Below, piece after piece: positions 24,585 through 33,285 of a stretch of 64,000 nt of DNA. The notes beneath the pieces were generated by a model, which worked only from the letters and a program-made list of their open reading frames with translations, had not been told where the DNA came from and ran no database searches. The translations under genes were made by a program, and so were the position numbers. This DNA comes from Blastococcus saxobsidens DD2 (GTDB lineage Bacteria > Actinomycetota > Actinomycetes > Mycobacteriales > Geodermatophilaceae), in the NCBI RefSeq assembly GCF_000284015.1, contig NC_016943.1:2707541-2771540 (forward strand), in the 5' to 3' direction. Every line of letters starts with the position of its first letter. The first letter of the stretch is position 1.

Positions 24585-24651
24585 CATCGAGCTGCAGCGG
24601 GTGGAGGGCGTGCACGGTCCCCGCACCCTCGTGGTGGTCGTCGTCTCCTGA
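24583..24651 (+). pseudogene. LUD-domain protein (LutC-like), C-terminal remnant
   Basis: Frame starting at 24583 reads DIELQRVEGVHGPRTLVVVV followed by S and TGA. The string D-I-E-L-x-R-V-E-G-V-H-G-P-R is the conserved C-terminus of LutC/YkgG-type LUD proteins, which are part of the lactate-utilisation LutABC complex. Only 22 residues remain, joined at about 24580 to the LacI head. The missing DNA may have held the rest of lacI and most of a lut locus. Confidence 0.65.
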
Positions 24652-24673
24652 GCCGCACCGGGGTGACGAAGGT

Positions 24674-24714
24674 TACCGACCACATCGGTCGGTAGACCTA
24701 CCAATCCGGTCGGT
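24674..24714. promoter_or_regulatory. TetR-type operator: TACCGACC - 5 - GGTCGGTA plus a second half-site
   Basis: A perfect 8-base dyad (24674-24694) lies 38 bases before the TetR start. A second GGTCGGT at 24708-24714 is 21 bases downstream of the first, on the same helical face. This is the arrangement expected for a TetR repressor controlling its own gene and the MMPL transporter. Confidence 0.65.
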
Positions 24715-24732
24715 CGCCCGTACCCTGGGCGC

Positions 24733-25323
24733 GTGGCACGACCGTTCCGGCAGCAGATGGACGAGGGCATCCTCGACCGCGCGGCCGCCCTCTTCGCCCG
24801 GCGAGGCTTCGCCAAGACCTCCCTGCAGGACGTCGCCGACGCGGTCGGGTTGTCCAAGGCCGGGTTGCTGCACCACTTCCCCAGCAAGGAGGCGCTGCAC
24901 GGGGCGGTGCTCGCTCAGGCGGGCCGCCTCGGGCAGCGGGTGCTCGACCAGGTCGCCGGCCTGCCGCTCGGACCGGCGCGCGACCGGTACGCGCTCGACG
25001 TGCTGGTCGACATCGCGCTGGCACACCCCGGTCTCGTGGCCCTCCTGCTCGCCCCGGTGATGCAGGGCAACCCGGCGCCGGAGGTCGACGCCGCCGCGGC
25101 GACCGCGCTGCTGGCCTTCGGTGTCACGGCCGGTGATCCGGTGTCCGAGCGCGCCGTCCGGGTGGTCGGCGCGCTCAGCGCTCTCGCCGTCCTCACCCTG
25201 GCCGCGGGCCAGCAGGACGCCGCCACCACCTGGCGTCCCTTCATCGTCGCCACCTGCTTCGACGCGCTCGGCCACTCCGCTGCCGGCGCTGCTCTTCCCC
25301 GTCCCGACCAGGTGGAGGCCTGA
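24733..25323 (+). CDS. TetR/AcrR family transcriptional regulator
   Basis: 196 aa. N-terminal TetR HTH: ILDRAAALFARRGFAKTSLQ, DVADAVGLSKAGLLHHFPSK. The remainder is a helical ligand pocket. Start GTG 24733 lies just downstream of a strong dyad operator. It ends 6 bases before the MMPL transporter, so the two are co-transcribed; the usual logic is repression of an exporter relieved by its cargo. Confidence 0.92.
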   Translation: MARPFRQQMDEGILDRAAALFARRGFAKTSLQDVADAVGLSKAGLLHHFPSKEALHGAVLAQAGRLGQRVLDQVAGLPLGPARDRYALDVLVDIALAHPGLVALLLAPVMQGNPAPEVDAAAATALLAFGVTAGDPVSERAVRVVGALSALAVLTLAAGQQDAATTWRPFIVATCFDALGHSAAGAALPRPDQVEA

Positions 25324-25329
25324 TCCCCC

Positions 25330-27525
25330 ATGGCTGTTGCGCTGTCCCGACTCGGCGCGTTCGCGCACCGGCACCGCCTCCCGGTGATCGTCGTCTGGCT
25401 GGTCCTGCTCGTCGGCGGAGGGGCCGGCGCGGCCACCCTGGCCGGGGAGACGTCGAGCAGCTTCTCCATCCCCGGACAGGAGTCGACCACCGCGCTCGAG
25501 CGGATCGGCGAGGAGTTCGGCGCGCGCGGCGAGGGCGCCACCGCCCGGGTGGTCGTGGCGGCACCGGACGGCGAGACGCTGACCACGCCGGAGAACGCCG
25601 GCGCGGTCTCCGCGCTGGTCGCCGAGCTGGGCGGGCTGCCCGGCGTCGTCAGCGCCACCAACCCGCTGGACCCGGCCGCCCCGTCGGTCAACCAGCAGCA
25701 GGACACCGCCTACAGCACGGTCACCTACGCCGCCGCCCCCGGCGAGGTGACCCCCGAGCAGCAGGACGCGCTGCTCGCGGCCCTGGACGATGCCCGCGAC
25801 ACCGGGTTCACCGTCGAGGCCTCCGGCGAGGCCACCCAGCAGGCGCCGCACGTCGGCGGGCCGACCGAGGTGATCGGCGTCGTCGTGGCGCTGGTGGTCC
25901 TGGCGGTCACCTACGGCTCGCTCGCGGTGGCCGGCATGAACCTGCTCACCGCGATCGTCGGCGTCGGCATCGGCGTCCTGGGCGTCACGATCGCCACCGG
26001 CTTCATCGACCTGTCCTCGACCACCCCGACGCTGGCCGCGATGCTGGGCCTGGCCGTCGGCATCGACTACGCGCTGTTCATCGTGACCCGGTACCGGCAG
26101 GAGCTGCGCGCCGGGTCCGACGTCGGCACCGCGATCGCCACGGCCGTCGGCACGGCGGGTTCGGCGGTGGTCACCGCGGGCCTGACCGTGGTCATCGCGC
26201 TCGCCGGGCTGTTCGTCGTCGGCATCCCGTTTCTGACCCAGATGGGTGTCGCCGCGGCACTGACCGTCGTCATCGCCGTCCTGGTCGCCCTCACCCTGGT
26301 CCCGGCCGTGCTGAGCTACCTCGGCCACCGGGCACTCCCCCGCCGGCAGCGCGACGCGGCGAAGGCGGCGACCGTCGGCGACGGCGTGCCCACCGGGGGC
26401 CGGGGCTTCCTGGCCGGCTGGGCGCGCACCGTCACCCACCAGCGCGTGCTGTCGCTGCTGCTCACCATCGCGGCGCTGGGGGTCATCTCGATCCCGTTCT
26501 TCTCGATGCAGACCACGCTGGTCCAGACCCCCGGGGAGGACTCCACCCAGGCCCGGGCGCAGGAGCTGCTGGCCGAGGGCTTCGGCGCGGGCTTCAACGG
26601 CCCGATCACCATCCTGTTCGACGGCGACGACGCCGCCGGGGCGGCCGCCGCGGCGAGCACGTCGATCACCGAGCTGGATGACGTCGAACTGGTTCCCCCG
26701 CCGGTCCCGAACGCCGACGGCAGCGCCGCGCTGCTCACCGTCATCCCGCAGTCCGGCCCGACCGACCCCGGAACCGAGCAGCTGGTCGCCGACCTGCGGA
26801 CCCAGCTGGCCGACCTGGCCGGGGTCCAGGCGTCGGTGACCGGCCAGACCGCGGTGAGCGTCGACGTCGCCCGCAGCCTGGACGAGGCGCTGCCGGTCTA
26901 CCTCGCCCTCGTCGTCGGTCTGGCACTGGTGCTGCTGGTGCTCGTCTTCCGCTCCCTGCTGGTGCCGCTGGTCGGCGTGCTGGGCTTCCTCCTCACCATC
27001 GGGGCGTCGCTCGGGGCCACCGTCGCGGTCTTCCAGTGGGGCTGGCTGGCCGACGCGGTGAACCTCGACACCACCGGCCCGCTGATCAGCCTCACGCCGA
27101 TCCTGGTGATCGGCATCCTGTTCGGGCTGGCGATGGACTACCAGATCTTCCTGGTGTCGCGGATGCACGAGGCGCACAGCTCCGGCGCCAACCCGATGGA
27201 CGCCATCCGCACCGGCTTCCGGCAGGCCGCCCCGGTCGTCGTCGCGGCCGCGCTGATCATGTTCTCGGTGTTCGCCGGCTTCGTGCCCGCGGGTGAGGCG
27301 ACCATCAAGTCGATCGCCTTCGCCTTGGCGACCGGCATCGTCTTCGACGCGTTCGTCGTCCGGATGGTGCTGGTGCCCGCCGCCCTCGCGCTGCTCGGTG
27401 ACAAGGCGTGGTGGCTGCCGCGCTGGCTGAGCTGGCTGCCCGCGCTCGACGTCGAGGGCGCCGCGCTGGAGAAGGCGGCGCCCGCGCACGGGCGGCACCG
27501 GGAGCCGGTCGGCGCCCCGTCCTGA
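25330..27525 (+). CDS. MMPL/RND family transporter
   Basis: 731-aa membrane exporter of the MmpL/HpnN superfamily, with two repeats of one span, a large extracytoplasmic loop, and five spans. TM4 and TM10 regions carry the proton-relay-type motifs GLAVGIDYALFIVTRYRQEL and GLAMDYQIFLVSRMHEA. Both loop regions (about 60-180 and 400-510) are rich in S, T and Q. MmpL proteins export lipids, siderophores or drugs. ATG 25330 follows the TetR stop closely. Confidence 0.93.
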   Translation: MAVALSRLGAFAHRHRLPVIVVWLVLLVGGGAGAATLAGETSSSFSIPGQESTTALERIGEEFGARGEGATARVVVAAPDGETLTTPENAGAVSALVAELGGLPGVVSATNPLDPAAPSVNQQQDTAYSTVTYAAAPGEVTPEQQDALLAALDDARDTGFTVEASGEATQQAPHVGGPTEVIGVVVALVVLAVTYGSLAVAGMNLLTAIVGVGIGVLGVTIATGFIDLSSTTPTLAAMLGLAVGIDYALFIVTRYRQELRAGSDVGTAIATAVGTAGSAVVTAGLTVVIALAGLFVVGIPFLTQMGVAAALTVVIAVLVALTLVPAVLSYLGHRALPRRQRDAAKAATVGDGVPTGGRGFLAGWARTVTHQRVLSLLLTIAALGVISIPFFSMQTTLVQTPGEDSTQARAQELLAEGFGAGFNGPITILFDGDDAAGAAAAASTSITELDDVELVPPPVPNADGSAALLTVIPQSGPTDPGTEQLVADLRTQLADLAGVQASVTGQTAVSVDVARSLDEALPVYLALVVGLALVLLVLVFRSLLVPLVGVLGFLLTIGASLGATVAVFQWGWLADAVNLDTTGPLISLTPILVIGILFGLAMDYQIFLVSRMHEAHSSGANPMDAIRTGFRQAAPVVVAAALIMFSVFAGFVPAGEATIKSIAFALATGIVFDAFVVRMVLVPAALALLGDKAWWLPRWLSWLPALDVEGAALEKAAPAHGRHREPVGAPS

Positions 27526-27541
27526 CGCCGGATCCCGCATC

Positions 27542-27572
27542 GGCCGGCCCGGCCTCCCCGGCCGGGCCGGCC
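27542..27572 (+). terminator. GC-rich hairpin terminator after MMPL gene
   Basis: GGCCGGCCCGGCC and GGCCGGGCCGGCC are 13-base perfect arms around a TCCCC loop, 16 bases after the stop. No U-tract, as often in actinobacteria. Confidence 0.6.
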
Positions 27573-27672
27573 CCCCGCGGGCATGGATCGACTACTCCCG
27601 GTGTTGGCTGGGGGAACGGTCCGCCGCCCGCGCGGCGTCGACCCCCCATGCTGCTCGTCCGAAGGATTCCGC

Positions 27673-29484
27673 TTGCCTGACACCCCCGCCCGGTCCGCCG
27701 CCACGTCGCGACGCCGGGAACGCTCCACCGGCCGCCAGTCCGCGGCGCTCGACACCGACCGCGCCGCCGCCCGCCAGGAGCGGCTCGCCCAGGCGAGCTG
27801 GGTGGAGGGGGCGGCACCCGCGCTGCCCATGCGGACGGTGCGACCCACCGAGGTCGTGTTCCACCTCGGCCCGACGAACTCCGGCAAGACCTACGAGTCG
27901 CTGCAGGCGCTGGCCGCCACCGGCTCCGGGGTCTACGCCGCACCGCTGCGCCAGCTCGCCCACGAGGCCTACGCCAAGCTGTCGGCCCAGCTCCCGCCCG
28001 GCACGGTGGGCCTGTCCACCGGCGAGGAGGAGATCGACCCCTACGCGCCGATCGTCTGCTGCACGGTCGAAAAGGCGCCGCTGCGCGGCGAGCTGCTCGT
28101 CCTCGACGAGTCGCACTGGATCGCCGACCCCGACCGCGGCCACCACTGGGCCCGGCTGCTGCTCACCGGCGAGTACCGCGAGATGCACCTGATCTCCGCG
28201 GCCGAGGCCTACCTGCTGCTCAAGCCGCTGGTGTCCGACGCCGAGCACGTGACGGTCGTCAACCACAAGCGGCTGTCCCGGCTCGACGTGCTCCGGGCAC
28301 CGGTCCGGCCCGCCGACGTGCGCCCGCAGACGCTCGTGGTCGCCTTCTCCCGCAAGACCGTCTACGCCGCCGCCGCGGAGCTCGACCAGCACCGGCCGGG
28401 CAAGGTCGGGGTCCTCTACGGGGCCCTGCCGCCGGCCACTCGCCGCGAGGTGATCGAGCGGTTCACCAGCGGCGAGGTCGAGGTGCTGGTCACCACCGAC
28501 GTGATCGGCCACGGCATCAACGTGCCGGCCACCACGGTGCTGTTCGCCGAGACCACCAAGTTCGACGGCACCAAGGTCCGCCCGCTGCGCAGCTGGGAGA
28601 CCGCCCAGATCGCCGGGCGGGCGGGCCGCTACGGCCTCACCGGCCACGGCCAGGTGGGCGTGCTGACCGGGGTGACCGGGCTGCGGGCCGACCAGGGCGT
28701 ACTGACCGCCGGCGCGGCCGTGGCGCGCGGAGACGCGATGAGCGACCTCCCCAAGCGCGCCCCCCGGCTGCGGCCCGAGCTCGCCGACCTCGGCGCCTTC
28801 GAGGCCGTGGACCTGCCCGAGGCGCTGACCCGGTGGATGGCCTGGGCCCGGGCCGCCACCCGCGACCACGCGATGACCCCGGACGACGTCACCAGCCTGA
28901 TCGTCCGCGTCCACGCGCTGCTGCCGCTGCTGCGCGGCCCGCTCGGCGCGGCCGGCGACCTCGACACGGTCTGGCGGCTGGTCAACCTGGCCATCGACTA
29001 CAACCCGCCGCGGCGCACCCGGTGGCTGGTCCTCGCCCAGGCCGCGCTGCGCCACGCGGCCGGGCTGCCGGTACAGCCGGAGACCGTGCTGCCCGACGTC
29101 CCGCGCGGCGGCGGCGTCGAGGAGTTCGAGCAGGCGGCCGCCGCCGCCCGCGACGCTCAGACGCTCCTTCGCCAGTTCCCCGGTGTCGCCGGGCTGACCA
29201 GCGACGACGCCGCGTGGGTCGAGGAGGAGTGCGCGGAGATGATCAGCGAGCTGCTCCCCGACGCGATCTCGCTCGGCCGGTCGGGGAAGTGCGTGGCGTG
29301 CGGAAACGCGATCGCGCCGTGGTTCACCACCTGCCGGCCCTGCAGCGGCGGCCCCGCCGGACGCCCCGGTGGGAGCCGCGATCGCCGTCCCGCCGCCGGG
29401 GGCCGGCGTACTGCGGGCCGCGCGGCCGGCCGGGCGCTCGGTGGGCGCCAGGGCGGGCCGCGGGGCCGGGCCCGGCGCGGCTGA
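27673..29484 (+). CDS. Suv3-like DExH RNA helicase
   Basis: 603-aa superfamily 2 helicase. Motif I HLGPTNSGKTYESL, motif II LVLDESHWI, motif V TTDVIGHGINVP and motif VI QIAGRAGRYG are all present and closely resemble Suv3, the helicase of the mitochondrial degradosome, known also in actinobacteria. The C-terminus has a CVACGNAIAPWFTTCRPC zinc-ribbon-like pair and a basic Arg/Gly tail that may bind RNA. I chose TTG 27673 because GAAGGA lies 6 bases upstream; an in-frame upstream ATG at 27583 lacks a good site. Probable role: RNA unwinding in turnover or ribosome maturation. Confidence 0.88.
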   Translation: MPDTPARSAATSRRRERSTGRQSAALDTDRAAARQERLAQASWVEGAAPALPMRTVRPTEVVFHLGPTNSGKTYESLQALAATGSGVYAAPLRQLAHEAYAKLSAQLPPGTVGLSTGEEEIDPYAPIVCCTVEKAPLRGELLVLDESHWIADPDRGHHWARLLLTGEYREMHLISAAEAYLLLKPLVSDAEHVTVVNHKRLSRLDVLRAPVRPADVRPQTLVVAFSRKTVYAAAAELDQHRPGKVGVLYGALPPATRREVIERFTSGEVEVLVTTDVIGHGINVPATTVLFAETTKFDGTKVRPLRSWETAQIAGRAGRYGLTGHGQVGVLTGVTGLRADQGVLTAGAAVARGDAMSDLPKRAPRLRPELADLGAFEAVDLPEALTRWMAWARAATRDHAMTPDDVTSLIVRVHALLPLLRGPLGAAGDLDTVWRLVNLAIDYNPPRRTRWLVLAQAALRHAAGLPVQPETVLPDVPRGGGVEEFEQAAAAARDAQTLLRQFPGVAGLTSDDAAWVEEECAEMISELLPDAISLGRSGKCVACGNAIAPWFTTCRPCSGGPAGRPGGSRDRRPAAGGRRTAGRAAGRALGGRQGGPRGRARRG

Positions 29485-29540
29485 CGGCTCGGCTGCGTCG
29501 GTCCGGGCGCCACCGGGGCGCTGCGCCAGGGCAGGACTTT

Positions 29541-29569
29541 CCAAACGGACGCGGCCGTTTCGGATTTTT
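29541..29569 (+). terminator. Hairpin with T-tract after helicase gene
   Basis: Stem CCAAACGG / CCGTTTCGG (one bulged C, 6-base loop) followed by ATTTTT. It is one of the few places in the window with a canonical U-run, 56 bases after the helicase stop. Confidence 0.55.
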
Positions 29570-29670
29570 GTGCCCGTGCCGGGTGGTCCGCGTGCCCGTA
29601 ACGTCACTGACAGCAAGCGCGCCCTGTCAGATCGTCATCCGGCGTGCACCCCGCCTCCGAGGAGCTTCCC

Positions 29671-30036
29671 ATGCCTTCCTTCTCCCGCCCGTCCCTGACC
29701 CTGCTCCCCGGCGTCCCCGCCGCCATGGAGACGCCCGAGCCGTTCGCCGCGCAGGAGTGGAGCCGGCCGTTCGACGGCCAGGAGTGGTCGGCCACCGGCG
29801 CCGACGACGAGTGGCGGCTGGACGCGCTGTGCGCCGAGACCGACCCGGAGGCGTTCTTCCCGGACAAGGGCGGCTCGACCCGGGACGCCAAGCGGGTCTG
29901 CGCCGGCTGCCCGGTGCGGGCCGAGTGCCTGGAGTACGCCCTGGCCAGTGACGAGCGGTTCGGCATCTGGGGCGGGCTGTCGGAGCGGGAGCGGCGCCGG
30001 GTGCGCCTGCAGCGCCGCAGCTCGATCAGCGCCTGA
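29671..30036 (+). CDS. WhiB family iron-sulfur regulator
   Basis: 121-aa Wbl protein. The four cluster cysteines are in DALCAETDP, then [10 protein letters not shown], followed by the G-I-W-G-G turn ([12 protein letters not shown]) and a basic C-terminus ([11 protein letters not shown]). The sequence and long acidic N-terminus resemble the WhiB2/WhmD or WhiB1 branches involved in septation or redox sensing. ATG 29671 has GAGGAG upstream. The gene is single, between the helicase terminator and a convergent terminator shared with the P450 gene. Confidence 0.92.
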   Translation: MPSFSRPSLTLLPGVPAAMETPEPFAAQEWSRPFDGQEWSATGADDEWRLDALCAETDPEAFFPDKGGSTRDAKRVCAGCPVRAECLEYALASDERFGIWGGLSERERRRVRLQRRSSISA

Positions 30037-30117
30037 CGACAGCCGAGGGAGCATTCCAGCGAGGGACGAGCGAGGAGCGGACCGAGGCGCGGAGTCGGGC
30101 CCGTGGACACCGCCTGA

Positions 30118-30149
30118 CGACGCCGCCTCCCGGTCAGGAGACGGCGTCG
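30118..30149. terminator. Bidirectional hairpin between whiB-like gene and P450
   Basis: CGACGCCG and CGGCGTCG form an 8-base outer stem, extended by an inner CTCC/GGAG after one C-A mismatch. It lies between two convergent stops (30036 and 30157). Confidence 0.6.
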
Positions 30150-30156
30150 CCGCGCA

Positions 30157-31428
30157 TCAGCCGATGGCCAGCGGCAGCGCACGGGGCCCGCGAATCTGCC
30201 CCGCCGACCACACGACTCCCGCGGGGTCGGCCAGCGAGAACTCCGGCACCCGCTCCAGCCACACCTCGAGCGCGACGCGCAGCTCCATCCGCGCCAGGTG
30301 CGAGCCGACGCAGCGGTGGATGCCCAGGCCGAAGGCCGCGTGCCGGTTCACCTGCCGGTCGATGACCACCTCGTCGGCGCGGTCGACGTGCTCGGGGTCG
30401 CGGTTCGCGGCCGGGAAGGGCAGCAGCACCCAGTCGTCGGCCTTCATGTCCACCCCCTGCCAGTGCATGTCCTCCTTGACCAGCCGGGCCATGGTGACCG
30501 GAGCGTAGGCGCGCAGGAACTCCTCCATCGCCGTCGGTACCAGCTCCGGCTCGGCGACCAACCGCTCCCGGTCCGCCGGGTGGCTCGCCAGGTGCCACAG
30601 CGAGGCGCCGATGGCGCTCCACGTGGTGTCGATCCCGGCGATGAGCAGCAGGGCCATCGCGCCGGCGACGTGCATCGGCTCGAGCTTGCTGCCGTACAAC
30701 TCGGCGTCGATCAGGTGCTGGGTCAGGTCGTCACGCGGGGAGGCGACGTGGTCGCGGATCTGCGCCAGCAGGTAGTCGAACAGGGCGGCGCTGCGCTCGA
30801 TCCGTTCCTCGGGCGGCTGGTTGGCCGACTCCAGGGCGTCCTCCACGAACACCCGGAACTGCGGCCCGTCCTCAGGTGGGAAGCCCAGCATGTCCGCGAT
30901 GACCCGCATCGGGATGTGCATGGCGTACTCGGCGGCGGCGTCGACCACCGGCCGCCCCTCGAATGCGTCGATCAGCGAATGGCAGAACGCCCGGGTGGAC
31001 TCCTCCTGCTTCGCCACGGCCGTCCTGGTGAACGCGGGCAGGAGGAGCTTGCGCGCGTCGTGGTGGAACGGCGGGTCCGACGAGATCGGCGGCGCACCCC
31101 CGACCGGCGCGAGGGTCACCGGCGGCCGGAAGTTGGTCACGATGATCGCGCGCGAGGAGAACCGGTCGGTGTCGTAGGCGATGGCGGCGACGTCCTCGTA
31201 GCGGGTGGGCAGCCAGGCCCCGCCGAAGCGGTCGGTGTGCGCGATCGGGCAGCGCTGCCGCAGGTCGTCCCAGACCCCGATCGCACCGTCGGCGTACTCC
31301 GGCTCAAGGTGGGAGAAGTCGGTCGTCCAGTCGGTGACCGGCCCGGTGACGGCCTCGTTGCTGCGGCCCTCCTGCACATCCCGGCGCAGGTCCCGGTAGT
31401 CGGCGGCGAACCGGTCGTCGACGGTCAT
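30157..31428 (-). CDS. Cytochrome P450
   Basis: 423-aa soluble bacterial P450. Heme-binding loop FGLGIHRCVGSHLAR with the cysteine ligand, oxygen-activating I-helix AGIDTTWS, and the ExxR motif in EEFLRAY are intact. It needs an iron-sulfur partner, which is encoded immediately upstream with a 4-base overlap. The TetR-ferredoxin-P450 order, all overlapping by 4 bases, makes it a compact inducible oxidation operon. The substrate is unknown; the divergent thioesterase and the absence of biosynthetic genes favour a catabolic or detoxifying role. Confidence 0.95.
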   Translation of the reverse strand: MTVDDRFAADYRDLRRDVQEGRSNEAVTGPVTDWTTDFSHLEPEYADGAIGVWDDLRQRCPIAHTDRFGGAWLPTRYEDVAAIAYDTDRFSSRAIIVTNFRPPVTLAPVGGAPPISSDPPFHHDARKLLLPAFTRTAVAKQEESTRAFCHSLIDAFEGRPVVDAAAEYAMHIPMRVIADMLGFPPEDGPQFRVFVEDALESANQPPEERIERSAALFDYLLAQIRDHVASPRDDLTQHLIDAELYGSKLEPMHVAGAMALLLIAGIDTTWSAIGASLWHLASHPADRERLVAEPELVPTAMEEFLRAYAPVTMARLVKEDMHWQGVDMKADDWVLLPFPAANRDPEHVDRADEVVIDRQVNRHAAFGLGIHRCVGSHLARMELRVALEVWLERVPEFSLADPAGVVWSAGQIRGPRALPLAIG

Positions 31429-31631
31429 CGCACGGCCTCTTCCAGAACGGCGACGGCCGACTCGGGGCAGTTGGCGGCGGCCAGCCGGGCACCGTCCTCG
31501 CGCCCGGGCGGTACCTGCCCGTCGCCGGGCACCGTGCCGTAGCCGTCCTCGTCCTCACCGAACAGGTCGGGGCTGAGGTCGTAGCAGCGGCCGTGCCCCT
31601 GGCACAGTCCCGCGTCGATCTGCACTCTCAT
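31425..31631 (-). CDS. Ferredoxin, 3Fe-4S type
   Basis: 68-aa ferredoxin that passes electrons to the P450. Cysteines are in CQGHGRC (C-x5-C) and, near the C-terminus, ANCPESA, the three-cysteine pattern of 3Fe-4S ferredoxins paired with actinobacterial P450s. It starts at ATG 31631 (MRVQIDAGL), overlapping the TetR stop by 4 bases. A reductase is not encoded nearby. Confidence 0.93.
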   Translation of the reverse strand: MRVQIDAGLCQGHGRCYDLSPDLFGEDEDGYGTVPGDGQVPPGREDGARLAAANCPESAVAVLEEAVR

Positions 31632-32245
31632 GCGTCGGTTCCCATCTGTTCTCCGGTGTGGGCGGGGGTGAAGGCGGCGACCAGCCGGACCAGGACGTCC
31701 GTCCACTCGTCGTCGTCGACGTCGTGCACGTCGGGGCTGACCAGCGCCGCACCGACGGCGAGGGACAGGCACAGGTGTGCCACCGCCCGGCGCGGCAGGG
31801 CCGGGTCGAGCTCGCCGCGGGACTGCGCCTCGCCGACGAGCGCGGCGAGCCAGCCGGCCCGCTCGCGCACGTAGTCGCGCATCGGTCCGGCGACGTCCTC
31901 GTCCCTCCGGGCGGCGACCAGCGCCTCGATCACCAGGAAGGCGTCGGCCTCCGGCCGCCCGCGCAGCGACCGGCCGGTCTCCAGCAGCAGGTCGGGGATC
32001 GACCGGGCCGGTTCCGCGGCGACCAGGTCCGCGAGCTGCCGGCGGCCGTGGGCCCGCAGCGCGCCGACGAGGAGCTCGGCCTTCGAGGTGAAGTAGGCGT
32101 AGAGCGCGCCGTTGCTCACACCGGCCGCGTCGGCGATGTCGGAGACGCGGGTGCCCTCGTAGCCGCGGCCGGCGAAGACGTCGGCGGCCGCCCGCAGCAA
32201 CCGCGCACGTGTTCCGGCGGCGGTAGCCCCGGCGGTGCGGCCCAT
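31628..32245 (-). CDS. TetR/AcrR regulator of the P450 operon
   Basis: 205 aa. HTH: LLRAAADVFAGRGYEGTRVS, DIADAAGVSNGALYAYFTSK. It is the first gene of the TetR-ferredoxin-P450 unit, and a perfect dyad lies 6 bases upstream of its ATG. Because the operator sits in the divergent gap with the thioesterase gene, this protein may control both directions. Confidence 0.92.
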   Translation of the reverse strand: MGRTAGATAAGTRARLLRAAADVFAGRGYEGTRVSDIADAAGVSNGALYAYFTSKAELLVGALRAHGRRQLADLVAAEPARSIPDLLLETGRSLRGRPEADAFLVIEALVAARRDEDVAGPMRDYVRERAGWLAALVGEAQSRGELDPALPRRAVAHLCLSLAVGAALVSPDVHDVDDDEWTDVLVRLVAAFTPAHTGEQMGTDA

Positions 32246-32250
32246 GGCCG

Positions 32251-32272
32251 GAATTGAAGGGTGATTCAATTC
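32251..32272. promoter_or_regulatory. Dyad GAATTGAA - 6 - TTCAATTC, TetR operator
   Basis: Perfect 8-base arms in an AT-rich patch that stands out from its GC-rich surroundings, placed between the TetR start (32245) and the thioesterase start (32307). Confidence 0.65.
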
Positions 32273-32306
32273 ACACGTCAAGAGGCTCGGACGGGAGAGG
32301 CGCGAC

Positions 32307-33221
32307 ATGGACCTGCACCGCGGCGACGACCCGCCGGCACCGCCGCGCCGGCCCGGCGTGGCGCCCGCGGGGCTGACCGGTCTGCTGCGCCTGACACCGG
32401 TCGAGGAGGGCGTCTTCCGCGCCGGTCCCCGCAGCACCGTCACGGGGCACGCCTTCGGCGGCGCGGTCGCCGCCCAGGCCCTGCTGGCCGCCGGGCACAC
32501 GGTGCCGGCCGAGCGGGCGGTGCACTCCATCCACGGTCACTTCCTGCGGCCGGGCGACATCACCGCGCCCACCGACTTCCGCGTCACGCCCGTCCGGGAC
32601 GGCGGGAGCTACACGCTCCGCTCCGTCGTCGCCGAGCAGCACGGGGCCGCCGTGTTCGCGCTCACCGCGTCGTTCCAGGCGCCCGAGGAGGGATGGCGGC
32701 ACCAGCTGCCCGAGCTCGACGCGCCGGCCCCCGAGGACCTGCCGCCGCTGGAGGAGGCGGCGGACGCGACCGACGGCCCGGTACGACAGTGGCTCAGCCG
32801 GCTCGCCGAGCGGCACGGCTTCGAGTTCCGCTTCGCCGGCGAACTGCCACGCGTCGCCGCGGCGCGAGACGAGCGCGCGCACCCGCGCCAGCGCTTCTGG
32901 TTGCGCAGCCGCGAGCCCCTGGCGGACGAGCCGCTGGCACACAGCTGCGCGGTGACCTACGCGTCGGACATGCTGCTGCTCAGCACCGCGCTGGCACCGC
33001 ACGCGACGGTGGTCGGGGCGCCGGGCGTGGCCGCGGCGAGCCTGGACCACGCCGTCTGGTTCCACGAGCCGGCCCGGGTGGACCAGTGGCTCTTCTACGA
33101 CCAGGAGAGCAGCTGGGCCGGCGGCGGCCGCACCCTCTGCCGGGGCCGGATCTTCGACCGGTCGGGCCGGCTGGTCGCCACCGTGGTGCAGGAGGGCATG
33201 GTCCGCCGGCGCCCCCGCTGA
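32307..33221 (+). CDS. Acyl-CoA thioesterase (TesB-like, double hotdog)
   Basis: 304 aa. Two hotdog halves: the first with [20 protein letters not shown] and [12 protein letters not shown], the second with [20 protein letters not shown] and [16 protein letters not shown]. The latter contains the D..H.P.R pattern of TesB family active sites. It hydrolyses acyl-CoA to free acid and CoA. ATG 32307, with GGGAGAGG upstream; divergent from the P450 operon. Confidence 0.92.
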   Translation: MDLHRGDDPPAPPRRPGVAPAGLTGLLRLTPVEEGVFRAGPRSTVTGHAFGGAVAAQALLAAGHTVPAERAVHSIHGHFLRPGDITAPTDFRVTPVRDGGSYTLRSVVAEQHGAAVFALTASFQAPEEGWRHQLPELDAPAPEDLPPLEEAADATDGPVRQWLSRLAERHGFEFRFAGELPRVAAARDERAHPRQRFWLRSREPLADEPLAHSCAVTYASDMLLLSTALAPHATVVGAPGVAAASLDHAVWFHEPARVDQWLFYDQESSWAGGGRTLCRGRIFDRSGRLVATVVQEGMVRRRPR

Positions 33222-33285
33222 ACCCCCGGCGCACGCCGGACCCGCCGCCCGTGGTCGTCGCGGAAATCCACGTACCCTCGAGCCG

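Noticed and set aside
24673-27540. A 955-codon minus-strand open frame
   Set aside because: It is entirely antisense to the TetR and MMPL genes, with Gly/Asp/Arg-rich low-complexity product and no motifs.
27648-27680. 10-codon leader peptide (MLLVRRIPLA) before the helicase
   Set aside because: It has no convincing ribosome site of its own and overlaps the better supported TTG start; no attenuator hairpin was seen.
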